Source: an uncultured Pelagibacteraceae bacterium (lineage in GTDB: Bacteria > Pseudomonadota > Alphaproteobacteria > Pelagibacterales > Pelagibacteraceae). Taken from it: a DNA stretch of 64,000 nucleotides. Made by a program: the position numbers and the translations under genes. The notes under the pieces were generated by a model, which saw nothing but the letters and a program-made list of their open reading frames with translations, had not been told where the DNA came from and did no database searches. Below are positions 46,458 to 55,635 of the stretch, in pieces (position 1 is the stretch's first letter; the number at the start of each line of letters is the position of its first letter). Where the stretch lies: NCBI GenBank assembly GCA_902603905.1, contig CACKWM010000003.1, forward strand, positions 32,649 to 96,648, in the 5' to 3' direction.

Positions 46458-46817
46458 ATGTTGACATTTTTTAAAAAAATTTTTATTTGGTGGAATCAAG
46501 AGACATTAGGAACTAAAATTCAGACATTATTTTTTGGAAAATTAATTGGAAAAGATTCTTTTGGTAATAAATATTATGAAAGTAAATCTGGCAAAAGATG
46601 GGTCATTTATAAAGACGAAGTAGATGCATCTAAAATTCCTATTGAGTGGTATTCTTGGATACATTTTACTCCTAATAAAATTCAAAATTCTCACGATTTA
46701 GAAAAATACGATTGGCAAAAACCTCATCAATCAAATCAAACAGGCACTGCAAATTCTTATCACCCAAACAAAAATAATAATGAAATTGAGAAAAAGTATA
46801 AAAATTGGAAAAACTAA
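46458..46817 (+). CDS. NADH dehydrogenase accessory subunit NDUFA12
   Basis: This is a 119-residue homologue of the mitochondrial complex I subunit B17.2. It has the conserved LGTKIQTLFFGKLIG, DSFGNKYYES, KRWVIYK and the PIEWYSWIHF motif followed by W/H-rich ends. In alphaproteobacteria this accessory subunit is encoded away from the nuo operon, as here. It overlaps the DUF2155 gene by 38 bases, also a common alphaproteobacterial pairing. This supports the alphaproteobacterial assignment. Confidence 0.92.
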   Translation: MLTFFKKIFIWWNQETLGTKIQTLFFGKLIGKDSFGNKYYESKSGKRWVIYKDEVDASKIPIEWYSWIHFTPNKIQNSHDLEKYDWQKPHQSNQTGTANSYHPNKNNNEIEKKYKNWKN

Positions 46818-47193
46818 TTTTTTAAAATTATTTATTATTGCTATATTTGTATTTTATAATTCAAGTATAAATTCTCTAGAAAATCCAGAAGCACTAGAAG
46901 GCAGTTTTATTGAAATTAAGATTTTAGATAAAGTTAGTTCAAAAAACAATGTTTTAAAAATAAAAATTGGCGAAGAACGAAAATTTAAAAATCTTTCAAT
47001 TAAATCCTTAAAATGTAAAAATTCTGAATTTGATGATGATCCTGAGATCACAGCATATCTTCAAGTTAAAGATTTAACTAACAAAAGTAACGATGAAGTA
47101 TTTATTTTTAATGGATGGACTTTTTCTTCAAGTCCTACTGTAAAACCTTTTGACCATCCTGTATATGATATTTGGCTTACGAAATGCTACTAA
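46780..47193 (+). CDS. DUF2155 family protein, exported
   Basis: The 137-residue protein has a basic N-terminus and a hydrophobic segment (FLKLFIIAIFVFYNSS), consistent with export. A DUF2155 domain follows with ITAYLQVKDL and FNGWTFSSSPTVKPFDHPVYD. It has paired cysteines (LKCKN and TKCY) that could form a disulfide. The role is unknown. It overlaps NDUFA12 upstream by 38 bases and its tail overlaps accC by four. Confidence 0.82.
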   Translation: MKLRKSIKIGKTNFLKLFIIAIFVFYNSSINSLENPEALEGSFIEIKILDKVSSKNNVLKIKIGEERKFKNLSIKSLKCKNSEFDDDPEITAYLQVKDLTNKSNDEVFIFNGWTFSSSPTVKPFDHPVYDIWLTKCY

Positions 47194-48527
47194 ATAATTT
47201 TTTCATTATCTAACCAACTAACATTAAAATTAGATTTAATAAATTTTTCATGTTTTAATAACTTTTTATGTAATTCTATCGTTGTGGTAATTCCATCAAT
47301 CACAAATTCGTCCAAAGAACGCAACATTCTTTGTATTGCCTCATTTCTGTTTCTTCCGTGACATATTAACTTACATACCATACTATCGTAATAAGGAGTT
47401 ATTTTGTACCCTTGGAAAATAGAACCATCTACTCTGGTTCTAAAACCTGAAGGTTGATGACATATTCCAATTGTACCGGGACAAGGTTGGAAGTTTTTAC
47501 TTGGATCTTCAGCATTTATTCTACATTCAATAGCATGTCCTCTTGGCTTTATATCGCTTTGTGTTAACGCAGTTTCACCAGTGAAAGCAATGTGAATTTG
47601 TTCTTTTATAATGTCTATACCAGTAACAACTTCTGTTACTGGATGTTCTACTTGAACTCTTGTATTCATTTCCAGGAAAAAAAATTTCCCATCTTCATAA
47701 ATAAATTCAACAGTTCCTGCTCCTTCATATCCAATTTTGCTTACCATGTTTACTGTTTTTTCAAATAAATCTTTTCTTATTTCATCGCTTAAAATTGGAC
47801 TTGGTGTTTCCTCAATAAGTTTTTGATGTCTTCTTTGAACAGAACAATCTCTTTCATGCAAATGAATAGTTCTATTTTTTCCAGACAATATTTGAACTTC
47901 AATATGTCTAGGATTTTGAAAAAATTTCTCTATATAAACTTCATCATTACTAAAGTATTTCATTGCTTCATTTTTTGCGGCAGAAAAAGACAAATCAAAA
48001 TCTTTTTCACTATGAACAATTTTCATTCCTTTGCCACCACCACCTCCTGCAGCTTTAATTAATACAGGAAATCCGATTTTTTTAGATATTTCTTTAGCTT
48101 GTTTTGAGTCTGAAACTCCACCTTCAGAACCTTCAATAACTGGTAATCCATATTCTTTTGCAATTCTTTTTGCTTCAATTTTATCACCCATCATTTTTAT
48201 TAATTTTGAAGATGGACCAATAAATTTTATTTTATTTTCTTCAAGAATCTTTGCAAAATTAACGTTCTCTGACAAGAAGCCATAACCAGGATGAACAGCT
48301 TCTGATCCTGTTAATTCAATCGCAGACATTATTGAAGGTATGTTTAAATAACTATTTGATGGCTGATGAGAACCAATGCAAACACTTTCATCTGCCAATC
48401 TTACATGCATACTGTCTTTATCTACATCAGAGTGAACTGCTACAGTTTGAATACCCCATTCTTTACAGGCTCTAATTATCCTAACTGCGATCTCGCCACG
48501 ATTAGCAATTAATATTTTTTTAAACAT
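47190..48527 (-). CDS. accC: Acetyl-CoA carboxylase biotin carboxylase subunit
   Basis: AccC carboxylates biotin on AccB in the first step of fatty acid synthesis. The 445-residue ATP-grasp protein has the glycine-rich loop AAGGGGGKGMKIV, ERDCSVQRRHQK, the metal-binding EMNTRVQVEHPVTE and the RINAEDP segment. It follows accB immediately, sharing one base, in the usual aroQ-accB-accC order. Confidence 0.97.
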   Translation of the reverse strand: MFKKILIANRGEIAVRIIRACKEWGIQTVAVHSDVDKDSMHVRLADESVCIGSHQPSNSYLNIPSIMSAIELTGSEAVHPGYGFLSENVNFAKILEENKIKFIGPSSKLIKMMGDKIEAKRIAKEYGLPVIEGSEGGVSDSKQAKEISKKIGFPVLIKAAGGGGGKGMKIVHSEKDFDLSFSAAKNEAMKYFSNDEVYIEKFFQNPRHIEVQILSGKNRTIHLHERDCSVQRRHQKLIEETPSPILSDEIRKDLFEKTVNMVSKIGYEGAGTVEFIYEDGKFFFLEMNTRVQVEHPVTEVVTGIDIIKEQIHIAFTGETALTQSDIKPRGHAIECRINAEDPSKNFQPCPGTIGICHQPSGFRTRVDGSIFQGYKITPYYDSMVCKLICHGRNRNEAIQRMLRSLDEFVIDGITTTIELHKKLLKHEKFIKSNFNVSWLDNEKII

Positions 48528-48883
48528 TATTCAAGAATGATAATAGTTTGACCGAATTCAACTGGCTGGCCATCCTCAACACAAATTTTTTTAACAACCC
48601 CCTCTTTTGAAGCTGGAACATGATTCATTGTTTTCATTGCTTCAACAATTAATAGAGTTTCACCTTTTTTAATTTTTTTTCCAACTGAAACAAAAGGTTT
48701 AGCTCCTGGCTCTGGAGATAAATATGCAGTTCCAACTATAGGGCTTTTTACATGTTCCCCTGAAATATCAATTTTTTCTTCAACAGTTTTTTCACTATCA
48801 ATAATTTCATTGACATTTATTGATTTTTTTAGATCTTCTAAAACTTCTATTAATTTTTTAATTATTTTTTTATCTATTTCCAT
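48527..48883 (-). CDS. accB: Biotin carboxyl carrier protein
   Basis: The 118-residue protein has a biotinyl domain, SPIVGTAYLSPEPGAKPFVSVG onward in its first half, with the biotinylated K84 in EAMKTMNHV. The motif reads AMKT rather than the commoner AMKM. A charged linker lies at residues 20-45. It overlaps aroQ by 14 bases and accC by one, so all three are one unit. Confidence 0.96.
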   Translation of the reverse strand: MEIDKKIIKKLIEVLEDLKKSINVNEIIDSEKTVEEKIDISGEHVKSPIVGTAYLSPEPGAKPFVSVGKKIKKGETLLIVEAMKTMNHVPASKEGVVKKICVEDGQPVEFGQTIIILE

Positions 48884-49319
48884 TTTTTAGCAATTCATGC
48901 ATTGCATTTATGGCCAAAATATAACCATTAGTACCTAGTCCACAAATTATTCCAGTTACTACGTCACTGATCATAGATTTATGTCTAAATTCCTCCCTTT
49001 TGTATATATTAGATATATGTAACTCAATACTAGGTTTTTTGAAAATAGCCAGTGCATCACGGATAGCAACAGAAGTATGAGTGAACCCTGCCGCATTAAT
49101 TATTAAGCCATCATATTTTTTTTTAGCTTGTTGAATAATAGTTACAATTTCACCTTCAATATTTGACTGAGTAAATTCAATATTAATTTGCAAGGTATCT
49201 GAATGTTTAATACAATTGTTTTTTAACTCATGAAAGGTAACTGAACCATATTGTGATTGTTCTCTTTCACCTAATAGATTAAGATTTGGACCATTAATAA
49301 CAATAATATTACTTTTCAT
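48870..49319 (-). CDS. aroQ: Type II 3-dehydroquinate dehydratase
   Basis: AroQ is the third shikimate-pathway enzyme. From the ATG at 49319 it has 149 residues, the normal type II length, and starts MKSNIIVINGPNLNLLGERE. GLIINAAGFTHTSVAIRDAL and the catalytic His in ELHISNIYKREEFRHKS are present. The open frame extends 22 codons upstream, but that part is a hydrophobic tail not seen in the family and overlaps the divergent thiS. Confidence 0.95.
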   Translation of the reverse strand: MKSNIIVINGPNLNLLGEREQSQYGSVTFHELKNNCIKHSDTLQINIEFTQSNIEGEIVTIIQQAKKKYDGLIINAAGFTHTSVAIRDALAIFKKPSIELHISNIYKREEFRHKSMISDVVTGIICGLGTNGYILAINAMHELLKNGNR

Positions 49320-49335
49320 TGAACTCTTATATATT

Positions 49336-49554
49336 ATGAAAAAAATAAATAAAATAAAAATTAAGTTGAATGGAAAATTCATCAAAATTCAAGACAAAAC
49401 TACTTTATTAAGTTTCATAAAGAAACTAAAAGTGCCAATCAGTAAGGTTGCTATTGAATTAAATGAAACAATAGTCAACAAGAAATTATTAATTAGAACT
49501 AAAATTAAAAAAAATGACAAAATTGAAATAGTTCATTTTATTGGTGGAGGTTAA
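49336..49554 (+). CDS. thiS: Sulfur carrier protein ThiS
   Basis: ThiS is a ubiquitin-like sulfur carrier for thiazole synthesis. The 72-residue protein ends in the required Gly-Gly (HFIGGG), which becomes the thiocarboxylate. It precedes thiG with a one-base overlap, the standard pair. The start is 16 bases from the divergent aroQ start. Confidence 0.92.
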   Translation: MKKINKIKIKLNGKFIKIQDKTTLLSFIKKLKVPISKVAIELNETIVNKKLLIRTKIKKNDKIEIVHFIGGG

Positions 49555-50330
49555 TGAAAAAAATAGATAATTTAATAATTGCTAAAAAAAAATTTAAATC
49601 ACGTCTTATCGTTGGGACTGGAAAATATAAAAACATGTCAGATTGCGCTAAAGCCATAAAATTTTCAGGTGCAGAAATAGTTACAGTTGCAGTAAGAAGG
49701 GTAAATATAGTAGATAAAAAAAAACCTTTGTTAATGGATTATATTGATCCAAAAAAAATTACTTATTTACCAAATACAGCTGGCTGTTTTAATTCACAAG
49801 AAGCTTTAAGAACATTACGCTTAGCAAGAGAAATAGGAGGATGGAAATTAGTCAAGTTAGAAGTTTTAGGAGATAAAAAAACATTATTTCCTGATATGAT
49901 TGAAACTTTAAAATCAACAGAAATCTTAACTAGAGAAGGATTTAAAGTAATGGTTTACTGCACAGATGATCCTTTAATGGCTAAAAGATTAGAAAATAGT
50001 GGAGCCGCAGCAATCATGCCTTTAGCGGCACCAATAGGATCTGGGTTGGGAATTCAAAACTATACAAATATTAAAATAATTAGAAAACAAACAAAATTAC
50101 CTTTAATTATTGATGCAGGTTTGGGTCAAGCATCCGATGCAACGATTGCTATGGAACTTGGTTGTGATGGCGTTTTAGTTAATACTGCAATTGCACGAGC
50201 TAAAAATCCATTTCAAATGGCTTTAGCTTTTAAAAATTCAGTTGTAGCAGGCAGACAATCTTATTTATCGGGCAGAATAGAAAAGTTTTTATTCGGTAGC
50301 CCTTCTTCTCCAAAAGAAGGAATTATTTAA
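49554..50330 (+). CDS. thiG: Thiazole synthase ThiG
   Basis: ThiG builds the thiazole phosphate of thiamine from deoxyxylulose phosphate, a glycine-derived imine and ThiS sulfur. The 258-residue barrel has the LIVGTGKY start, the Schiff-base lysine region [16 protein letters not shown] and the phosphate-binding PLAAPIGSG and [10 protein letters not shown] segments. Cultured SAR11 lacks the HMP branch (thiC) and depends on HMP supply, which fits a thiazole-only pathway. Its end overlaps RNase E/G by eight bases. Confidence 0.95.
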   Translation: MKKIDNLIIAKKKFKSRLIVGTGKYKNMSDCAKAIKFSGAEIVTVAVRRVNIVDKKKPLLMDYIDPKKITYLPNTAGCFNSQEALRTLRLAREIGGWKLVKLEVLGDKKTLFPDMIETLKSTEILTREGFKVMVYCTDDPLMAKRLENSGAAAIMPLAAPIGSGLGIQNYTNIKIIRKQTKLPLIIDAGLGQASDATIAMELGCDGVLVNTAIARAKNPFQMALAFKNSVVAGRQSYLSGRIEKFLFGSPSSPKEGII

Positions 50331-52086
50331 TTTTTTTTTTATAGAATTTTTTTTTATAAAATCTTCTTTTTTTAATTTTTTTATCTAAACTGTAAACATT
50401 GCTTTCATTTTTTAAATCTTTTTTAGTTGTAAGTTTTGTTAATGATTCAATTTTTTCTATAATTTTTTTACCTTTGTTTTTTAAATCCATTTTATATTCT
50501 GGAATGACTAATGAATTATCATAAATTATATCAATTTTAATTTTGTTTTTTTTTTCAAAATATTTTAAATCATCTAGGAAGTTTTCTTTAATAAAATTTG
50601 ATAATTTTTCACATATTTTCAGATCTACATATTTAGCTTTGTTTTGAATTGATTTGATTTCAACAATTTTTAATATTTTTCTACAAAGCGATTCATCTGT
50701 CAAAGAAACTTTCCATTTAACACTACTTTCTCTTAGTCTTTGTCTAGACATTTCTAATAATCCAAAGTTACTAATACGCCCTATTTGTATTCTAGCTCTA
50801 TCTGCTCTACATTTTTCTTTTAATTTTCTTTCAACGAGTCTTCTGTTTCCATAATTTAACATATCAATAAAATCTATTATTATTAGACCAGACAAGTCTC
50901 TTATTTTAATTTGTCTTGATATTTCTTCAGCAGCCTCAAGATTTGTATCAAGAGCTGTATTTTCAATATTTTTTTGTTTTATAGATTTACCAGAATTTAC
51001 ATCAATTGAAACTAAAGCTTCGGTTGGATTTATAACCAAGTATCCTCCAGAATTTAATTTTACTTCTGTTTCAAAAATTTCATTTAGTTTTTTTTCAATA
51101 TTTTCTTTAAAAAATAAAGGAATTTTATCTCTATATTTTTTTATTTTTTTAACATGTGTAGGCATCATCATTTTCATAAAATTTTGAGCTTTTTTATAAC
51201 CTTCATTGCCTTCAACAATTATATTTTTTGTATTTTCATCATACATGTCTCTTAAAGTTCTTTTTATTATTTCGCTTTCTTGATGAATTAATGAGGGAGC
51301 AATTGCATTTATTGCATTTTCTTTAATTGAGTCCCAAGTTTTAATTAGGTTTTGAAGATCGTGATTAATTTCATTTTTAGTTTTATTAGACCCAGCTGTT
51401 CTAACAATTAAACCCATTTCTTTTGGGATTTCTATTTCATTTAAAATGGTTCTAACTTTTTTTCTATCATTTGGGTTAAATATTTTACGAGATATACCCC
51501 CACCTTTTGGAGTATTAGGCATTAAAACAATATACTTACCCGCAACCGAGATAAATGTGCTTAATGCAGCTCCTTTTAACCCTCTTTCATCTTTTAAAAC
51601 TTGAACAAGTATTACCTGATTAGGTTTTATTACTTCTTGAATTTTATATCTCTTTGGTTGATTTTTTATATGTGTTTTTTTAACTTCTTCAGGTGCTGTT
51701 GTGTCTGGTTTTTTTTCAACTGGATCTTCTATTTCTAGATTACCTTCATTTAGATTTTTTTCTTCTTGTTGTTCACTTTCTTTTTGTAACTTTTCTCTTT
51801 CTTTTTCTTCTTCTTTTTTTATTTTTTCTAAATCACTTTGTGGAATTTGATAGTAGTCAGATTGTATATCATTAAAAGATAAAAAACCGTGCCTTTCCCT
51901 TCCAAAGTCTATAAAAGCAGCTTGTAAAGATGGCTCTACACGACTAACTTTACCAAGGTAAATATTATTTTTTATTAGAGTATTTTTTATACCTTCGTAT
52001 TCGTAATCTTCAATGTTGCCATTTGATTTGAGTACAACTCTAGTTTCATTTGGATGCGACGCATCAATATATAAATTCTTTTCCAT
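50323..52086 (-). CDS. rne: Ribonuclease E/G, without the Zn-link
   Basis: This RNA-processing endonuclease has 587 residues. An S1 domain near residues 35-190 is interrupted by an acidic insertion of about 70 residues, as is usual in alphaproteobacteria. The RNase H-like and DNase I-like core shows [11 protein letters not shown] and [10 protein letters not shown], which hold the two metal-binding aspartates. After [11 protein letters not shown] (near 445) the chain goes straight to [14 protein letters not shown]; the expected Cys-Pro-x-Cys Zn-link is missing. The C-terminal end is lysine-rich and short, closer in length to RNase G, so rng is an alternative name. Confidence 0.88.
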   Translation of the reverse strand: MEKNLYIDASHPNETRVVLKSNGNIEDYEYEGIKNTLIKNNIYLGKVSRVEPSLQAAFIDFGRERHGFLSFNDIQSDYYQIPQSDLEKIKKEEEKEREKLQKESEQQEEKNLNEGNLEIEDPVEKKPDTTAPEEVKKTHIKNQPKRYKIQEVIKPNQVILVQVLKDERGLKGAALSTFISVAGKYIVLMPNTPKGGGISRKIFNPNDRKKVRTILNEIEIPKEMGLIVRTAGSNKTKNEINHDLQNLIKTWDSIKENAINAIAPSLIHQESEIIKRTLRDMYDENTKNIIVEGNEGYKKAQNFMKMMMPTHVKKIKKYRDKIPLFFKENIEKKLNEIFETEVKLNSGGYLVINPTEALVSIDVNSGKSIKQKNIENTALDTNLEAAEEISRQIKIRDLSGLIIIDFIDMLNYGNRRLVERKLKEKCRADRARIQIGRISNFGLLEMSRQRLRESSVKWKVSLTDESLCRKILKIVEIKSIQNKAKYVDLKICEKLSNFIKENFLDDLKYFEKKNKIKIDIIYDNSLVIPEYKMDLKNKGKKIIEKIESLTKLTTKKDLKNESNVYSLDKKIKKRRFYKKKFYKKKIK

Positions 52087-52191
52087 ATAATTTTGGTTAA
52101 TTGTTTCATTTTGTTATTTATCTTGTCCTATAAATTTTATTAAATTCTGATGCCTTAAGTTTAACAAATTCGTATATTAAATAATACTAAA

Positions 52192-54537
52192 ATGAACAAA
52201 ATTTTGAAAAAATTATTCATCCTAGTTTTAAGCATTACTTTATTACTAGGTATATCAATACTTTCAATTTTGTGGGTTTTTTCTAACAATTTACCTGACT
52301 ATAAGTTTTTAATAAATTATAAACCCCCAGTTTCAAGTAAAGTCTATTCTGGCGATGGAGAATTTGTAAGTGATTTTTCATCTGAAAAGAGAATTTTTGT
52401 TCCTTATAAGGCTATTCCTGCTAAGGTAGTTAATGCTTTTTTGTCTGCAGAAGATAAAAATTTCTTTTCTCATCCAGGAGTTGATGCAAAGGGAGTTGTA
52501 AGAGCCATTATTAACAATATATCAAATTATTTATCATCTAAGAGACTAGAGGGCGCTTCAACAATAACTCAACAAGTGGCTAAAAATTTTTTATTAACAA
52601 ATGAGGTTAGCCTTAACAGGAAATTAAAAGAAGCAATATTAGCATTTAGAATAGAAAGAGCTTTATCAAAAGAAAGAATTTTAGAATTATATCTCAATCA
52701 AATTTATTTAGGAGAAGGAGCGTATGGTGTGGCTTCTGCCAGTCTTGAATATTTTGATAAATCTATTAATGATTTAAATTACGTTGAAGCTGCATTGCTA
52801 GCAGCTTTGCCCAAAGCACCCAGTAGATACAATCCCTACAAAAATATAAAGATTGCAAAATTTAGAAGAGATTTAGTATTAAACAACCTTTTAGAAAATA
52901 ATTATATTAATAAGAAAAGCCATAAAAAATTTGTAAGTGAAAAAATTGTTTTAAAAAAAAGAAAAAAAATATTTTTAGAGGACACAAGGTATTATGTTGA
53001 AGATATTCGAAAGAACATTGTTGATAAATTTGGCTTCGATAGAGTTTATAAACAAGGATTTAACATTAAAACTCCTTTAAATTTAAGTTTACAAAATATT
53101 GCAACTGAAACTTTAAGAGAAGGCTTAGAGACTTATGATAAAAGAAAAGGATGGAGAGGTTCATTAACTAATATAAAAATTTCAAATAATTGGCACAAAG
53201 ACAAAGATTTAAAAAAATTTAAATTAGAAAAATCAATAGGTTGGGAATTAGCTATAGTGAAAAAAATTAATCAATTTTTGATTCAAATTGAAACAGAAGA
53301 AAAAAAAATAGGCAAAATTAATTATGAAAATATATCTTGGACTAAAAAAGAATTTAGTGAGTTAGTTAATATTGGAGACATTATTTACGTTAAAAAAATT
53401 AACAAAAATATTTATGAATTAAAACAATTACCAAAAGTTAATGGTGGAATTGTTGCAATGGATCCTTTTACAGGAAGAGTTCTTTCCCTAAGTGGAGGAT
53501 TTAGTTTTAAAAAAAGTGAGTTTAATAGAGCATCACAAGCTTTAAGACAACCGGGATCGGCGTTTAAGCCATTTATTTATGCGCTTGCTTTAGAAAATAA
53601 TTATTCTCCATCAACATTAATACTCGACGCACCATTAGTCTTAGAACAGGGATCAGATTTAAAAATGTGGAAACCAGAAAACTATGGTAAAAAATTTTAT
53701 GGACCATCAACTCTAAGAATGGGTTTGGAAAAATCAAGAAACTTAATGACGGTTAGAATAGCACAGGATTTAGGTTTAAAAAAAATAGTTAATTTTTCAA
53801 AACAAATTGGTATTTATGATGACCCTAATGAACTTTTGTCAATTTCTTTGGGTTCAGCAGAAACAACATTATTAAAATTAACTTCTGCATATTGTTCATT
53901 TGTTAATGGAGGAAAATTAGTTAAACCAATATTGATAGATAGAATTCAAGATAGTGAAGGGAATACTATTTTTAATAGCGAAACAAGAAAATGTGCTAAT
54001 TGTGATCAAATATCTTTTTTAAGCAAGGAGGTGCCAAGAATAACAGATAATTTTACAAAAATATTTTCACCTGAAACTGCATATCAAATGACATCGATCC
54101 TAGAAGGTGTAGTAAAAAGAGGAACCGGAAGAAGACTTAAAGATCTTAATTTAGATCTTGCTGGAAAAACCGGAACAACAAATAAAAATACGGACACCTG
54201 GTTTATTGGATTTACATCAAAATTAGTTATAGGTGTTTATGTAGGTTTTGATGAACCCAAATCATTAGGCAAACGTGAAACAGGTGCAAAAACAGCAATG
54301 CCAATTTTTAAAAATTTTGTAAAAAAAGCAATAAAAAAGAAAGACGCAAGACCTTTTAAAGTTGCCGATAATATTACCATGATGGTAGTTGATAGATTAA
54401 CAGGTAAAAAAGCTAATTTTGATTCGAAAGAGACACTAATTGAAGCTTTTAAAAAAGATAAAATTAAAATTAAGTTAAATCAAAATTTAGATATTAATAA
54501 TAGATTAAAAAACAATAATATATTAAGGTTCTATTAA
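52192..54537 (+). CDS. mrcA: Penicillin-binding protein 1A (bifunctional)
   Basis: This membrane-anchored peptidoglycan synthase has 781 residues. One N-terminal helix (10-31) precedes the GT51 glycosyltransferase domain, with the motifs EDKNFFSHPG, GASTITQQ and RKLKEAILAFRIE. The transpeptidase has SxxK in QPGSAFKPF, SxN in EKSRNLMT and KTG in AGKTGTTN. All three catalytic motifs are intact. It diverges from rne across 105 bases and its stop overlaps the prfB ATG by one base. Confidence 0.96.
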   Translation: MNKILKKLFILVLSITLLLGISILSILWVFSNNLPDYKFLINYKPPVSSKVYSGDGEFVSDFSSEKRIFVPYKAIPAKVVNAFLSAEDKNFFSHPGVDAKGVVRAIINNISNYLSSKRLEGASTITQQVAKNFLLTNEVSLNRKLKEAILAFRIERALSKERILELYLNQIYLGEGAYGVASASLEYFDKSINDLNYVEAALLAALPKAPSRYNPYKNIKIAKFRRDLVLNNLLENNYINKKSHKKFVSEKIVLKKRKKIFLEDTRYYVEDIRKNIVDKFGFDRVYKQGFNIKTPLNLSLQNIATETLREGLETYDKRKGWRGSLTNIKISNNWHKDKDLKKFKLEKSIGWELAIVKKINQFLIQIETEEKKIGKINYENISWTKKEFSELVNIGDIIYVKKINKNIYELKQLPKVNGGIVAMDPFTGRVLSLSGGFSFKKSEFNRASQALRQPGSAFKPFIYALALENNYSPSTLILDAPLVLEQGSDLKMWKPENYGKKFYGPSTLRMGLEKSRNLMTVRIAQDLGLKKIVNFSKQIGIYDDPNELLSISLGSAETTLLKLTSAYCSFVNGGKLVKPILIDRIQDSEGNTIFNSETRKCANCDQISFLSKEVPRITDNFTKIFSPETAYQMTSILEGVVKRGTGRRLKDLNLDLAGKTGTTNKNTDTWFIGFTSKLVIGVYVGFDEPKSLGKRETGAKTAMPIFKNFVKKAIKKKDARPFKVADNITMMVVDRLTGKKANFDSKETLIEAFKKDKIKIKLNQNLDINNRLKNNNILRFY

Positions 54538-55635
54538 TGGAAGTTGATTTTTTAAATTGCAAATATGAAATAGAAAAAATTAATCAAAGAATAAAGGAGT
54601 ATCTTTGAAAAAAATAAAATCCATTTTATCTTAGAAGAAAATAACAAAAAAATGTTAGATGCCAATTTTTGGCAAGATAAATCTTCTGCTCAAAAAACAA
54701 TTAAGGAAAAGAAATTACATGAAAATCTAATTAATTCATACGAAAGTTCAATAAAAAAACTTTCTGAATTAAATGATTTATATCAACTTGCTAAAGACGA
54801 AAATAATAAATCAATAATTAATGAAACTTTACAAAATTTGAAAGATTTAAAAATTGAAGTAAAAAAAAATGAAACCAAATGTTTTCTTTCAAATGAAAGT
54901 GATAGTTTAGATTGTTATATTGAAATACATGCTGGCGCCGGTGGAACAGAAAGCCAAGATTGGGCTGAAATGTTAAGAAGAATGTATATGAAGTGGTCAT
55001 CTAATAAAAAATTTAAATCTCAAATAGTCCATGAACACAAAGGAGACGAAGCAGGAATTAAGTCATCAACTATTAAGATTGAGGGCGAGTATATTTATGG
55101 ATGGCTTAAATCAGAATCTGGAATTCATAGATTGGTTCGTATTTCTCCATTCGATTCGGGAGCAAGACGACATACAAGTTTTGCAAGTGTTTGGATCTAT
55201 CCAATAGTTGATGATAATATTGATATTGAAATATTAGAAAAAGATTTAAGAATAGATACCTATAGATCCAGTGGAGCAGGAGGACAGCATGTTAATACAA
55301 CTGATAGCGCTGTTAGAATTACTCATATTCCAACGAAAATAGTTGTGCAGTGTCAAAATGAAAGATCACAACATAAAAATAAAGAAACATGCATGAATAT
55401 GCTTAAAGCTAGGTTATATGATTTTGAAATAAAAAAAAAAGAACAAAAATCAAAAAATTTAGAAAGTACAAAATCTGAAATTGGATGGGGACATCAAATA
55501 AGATCATATGTGCTGCATCCATATAGATTGGTTAAAGACAATAGGACAAACCAAGAAAGCTCAAATCCAGATAAAGTTTTAGACGGTGCAATTGATGAAT
55601 TTTTAGAAAGTTCTTTATATAAAATAAATGATTAA
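54537..55635 (+). CDS. prfB: Peptide chain release factor 2, with programmed +1 frameshift
   Basis: RF2 releases peptides at UGA and UAA. The first 23 codons (54537-54605) run from ATG to CTT and are stopped by TGA at 54606-54608. A +1 shift continues from GAA at 54607 in the frame that ends at 55635. An AAGGAG stands just before TAT CTT TGA, the classic internal Shine-Dalgarno and slip site. The joined protein has about 365 residues, normal for RF2. It shows GAGGTESQDWAEML and GGQHVNTTDSAVRITH (GGQ for peptide release). The UGA recognised by RF2 itself gives autoregulation. Confidence 0.93.

Noticed and set aside
49320..49385. Upstream extension of aroQ by 22 residues
   Set aside because: The extension is hydrophobic, is absent from the family and overlaps the start of the divergent thiS; the ATG at 49319 gives the standard length.
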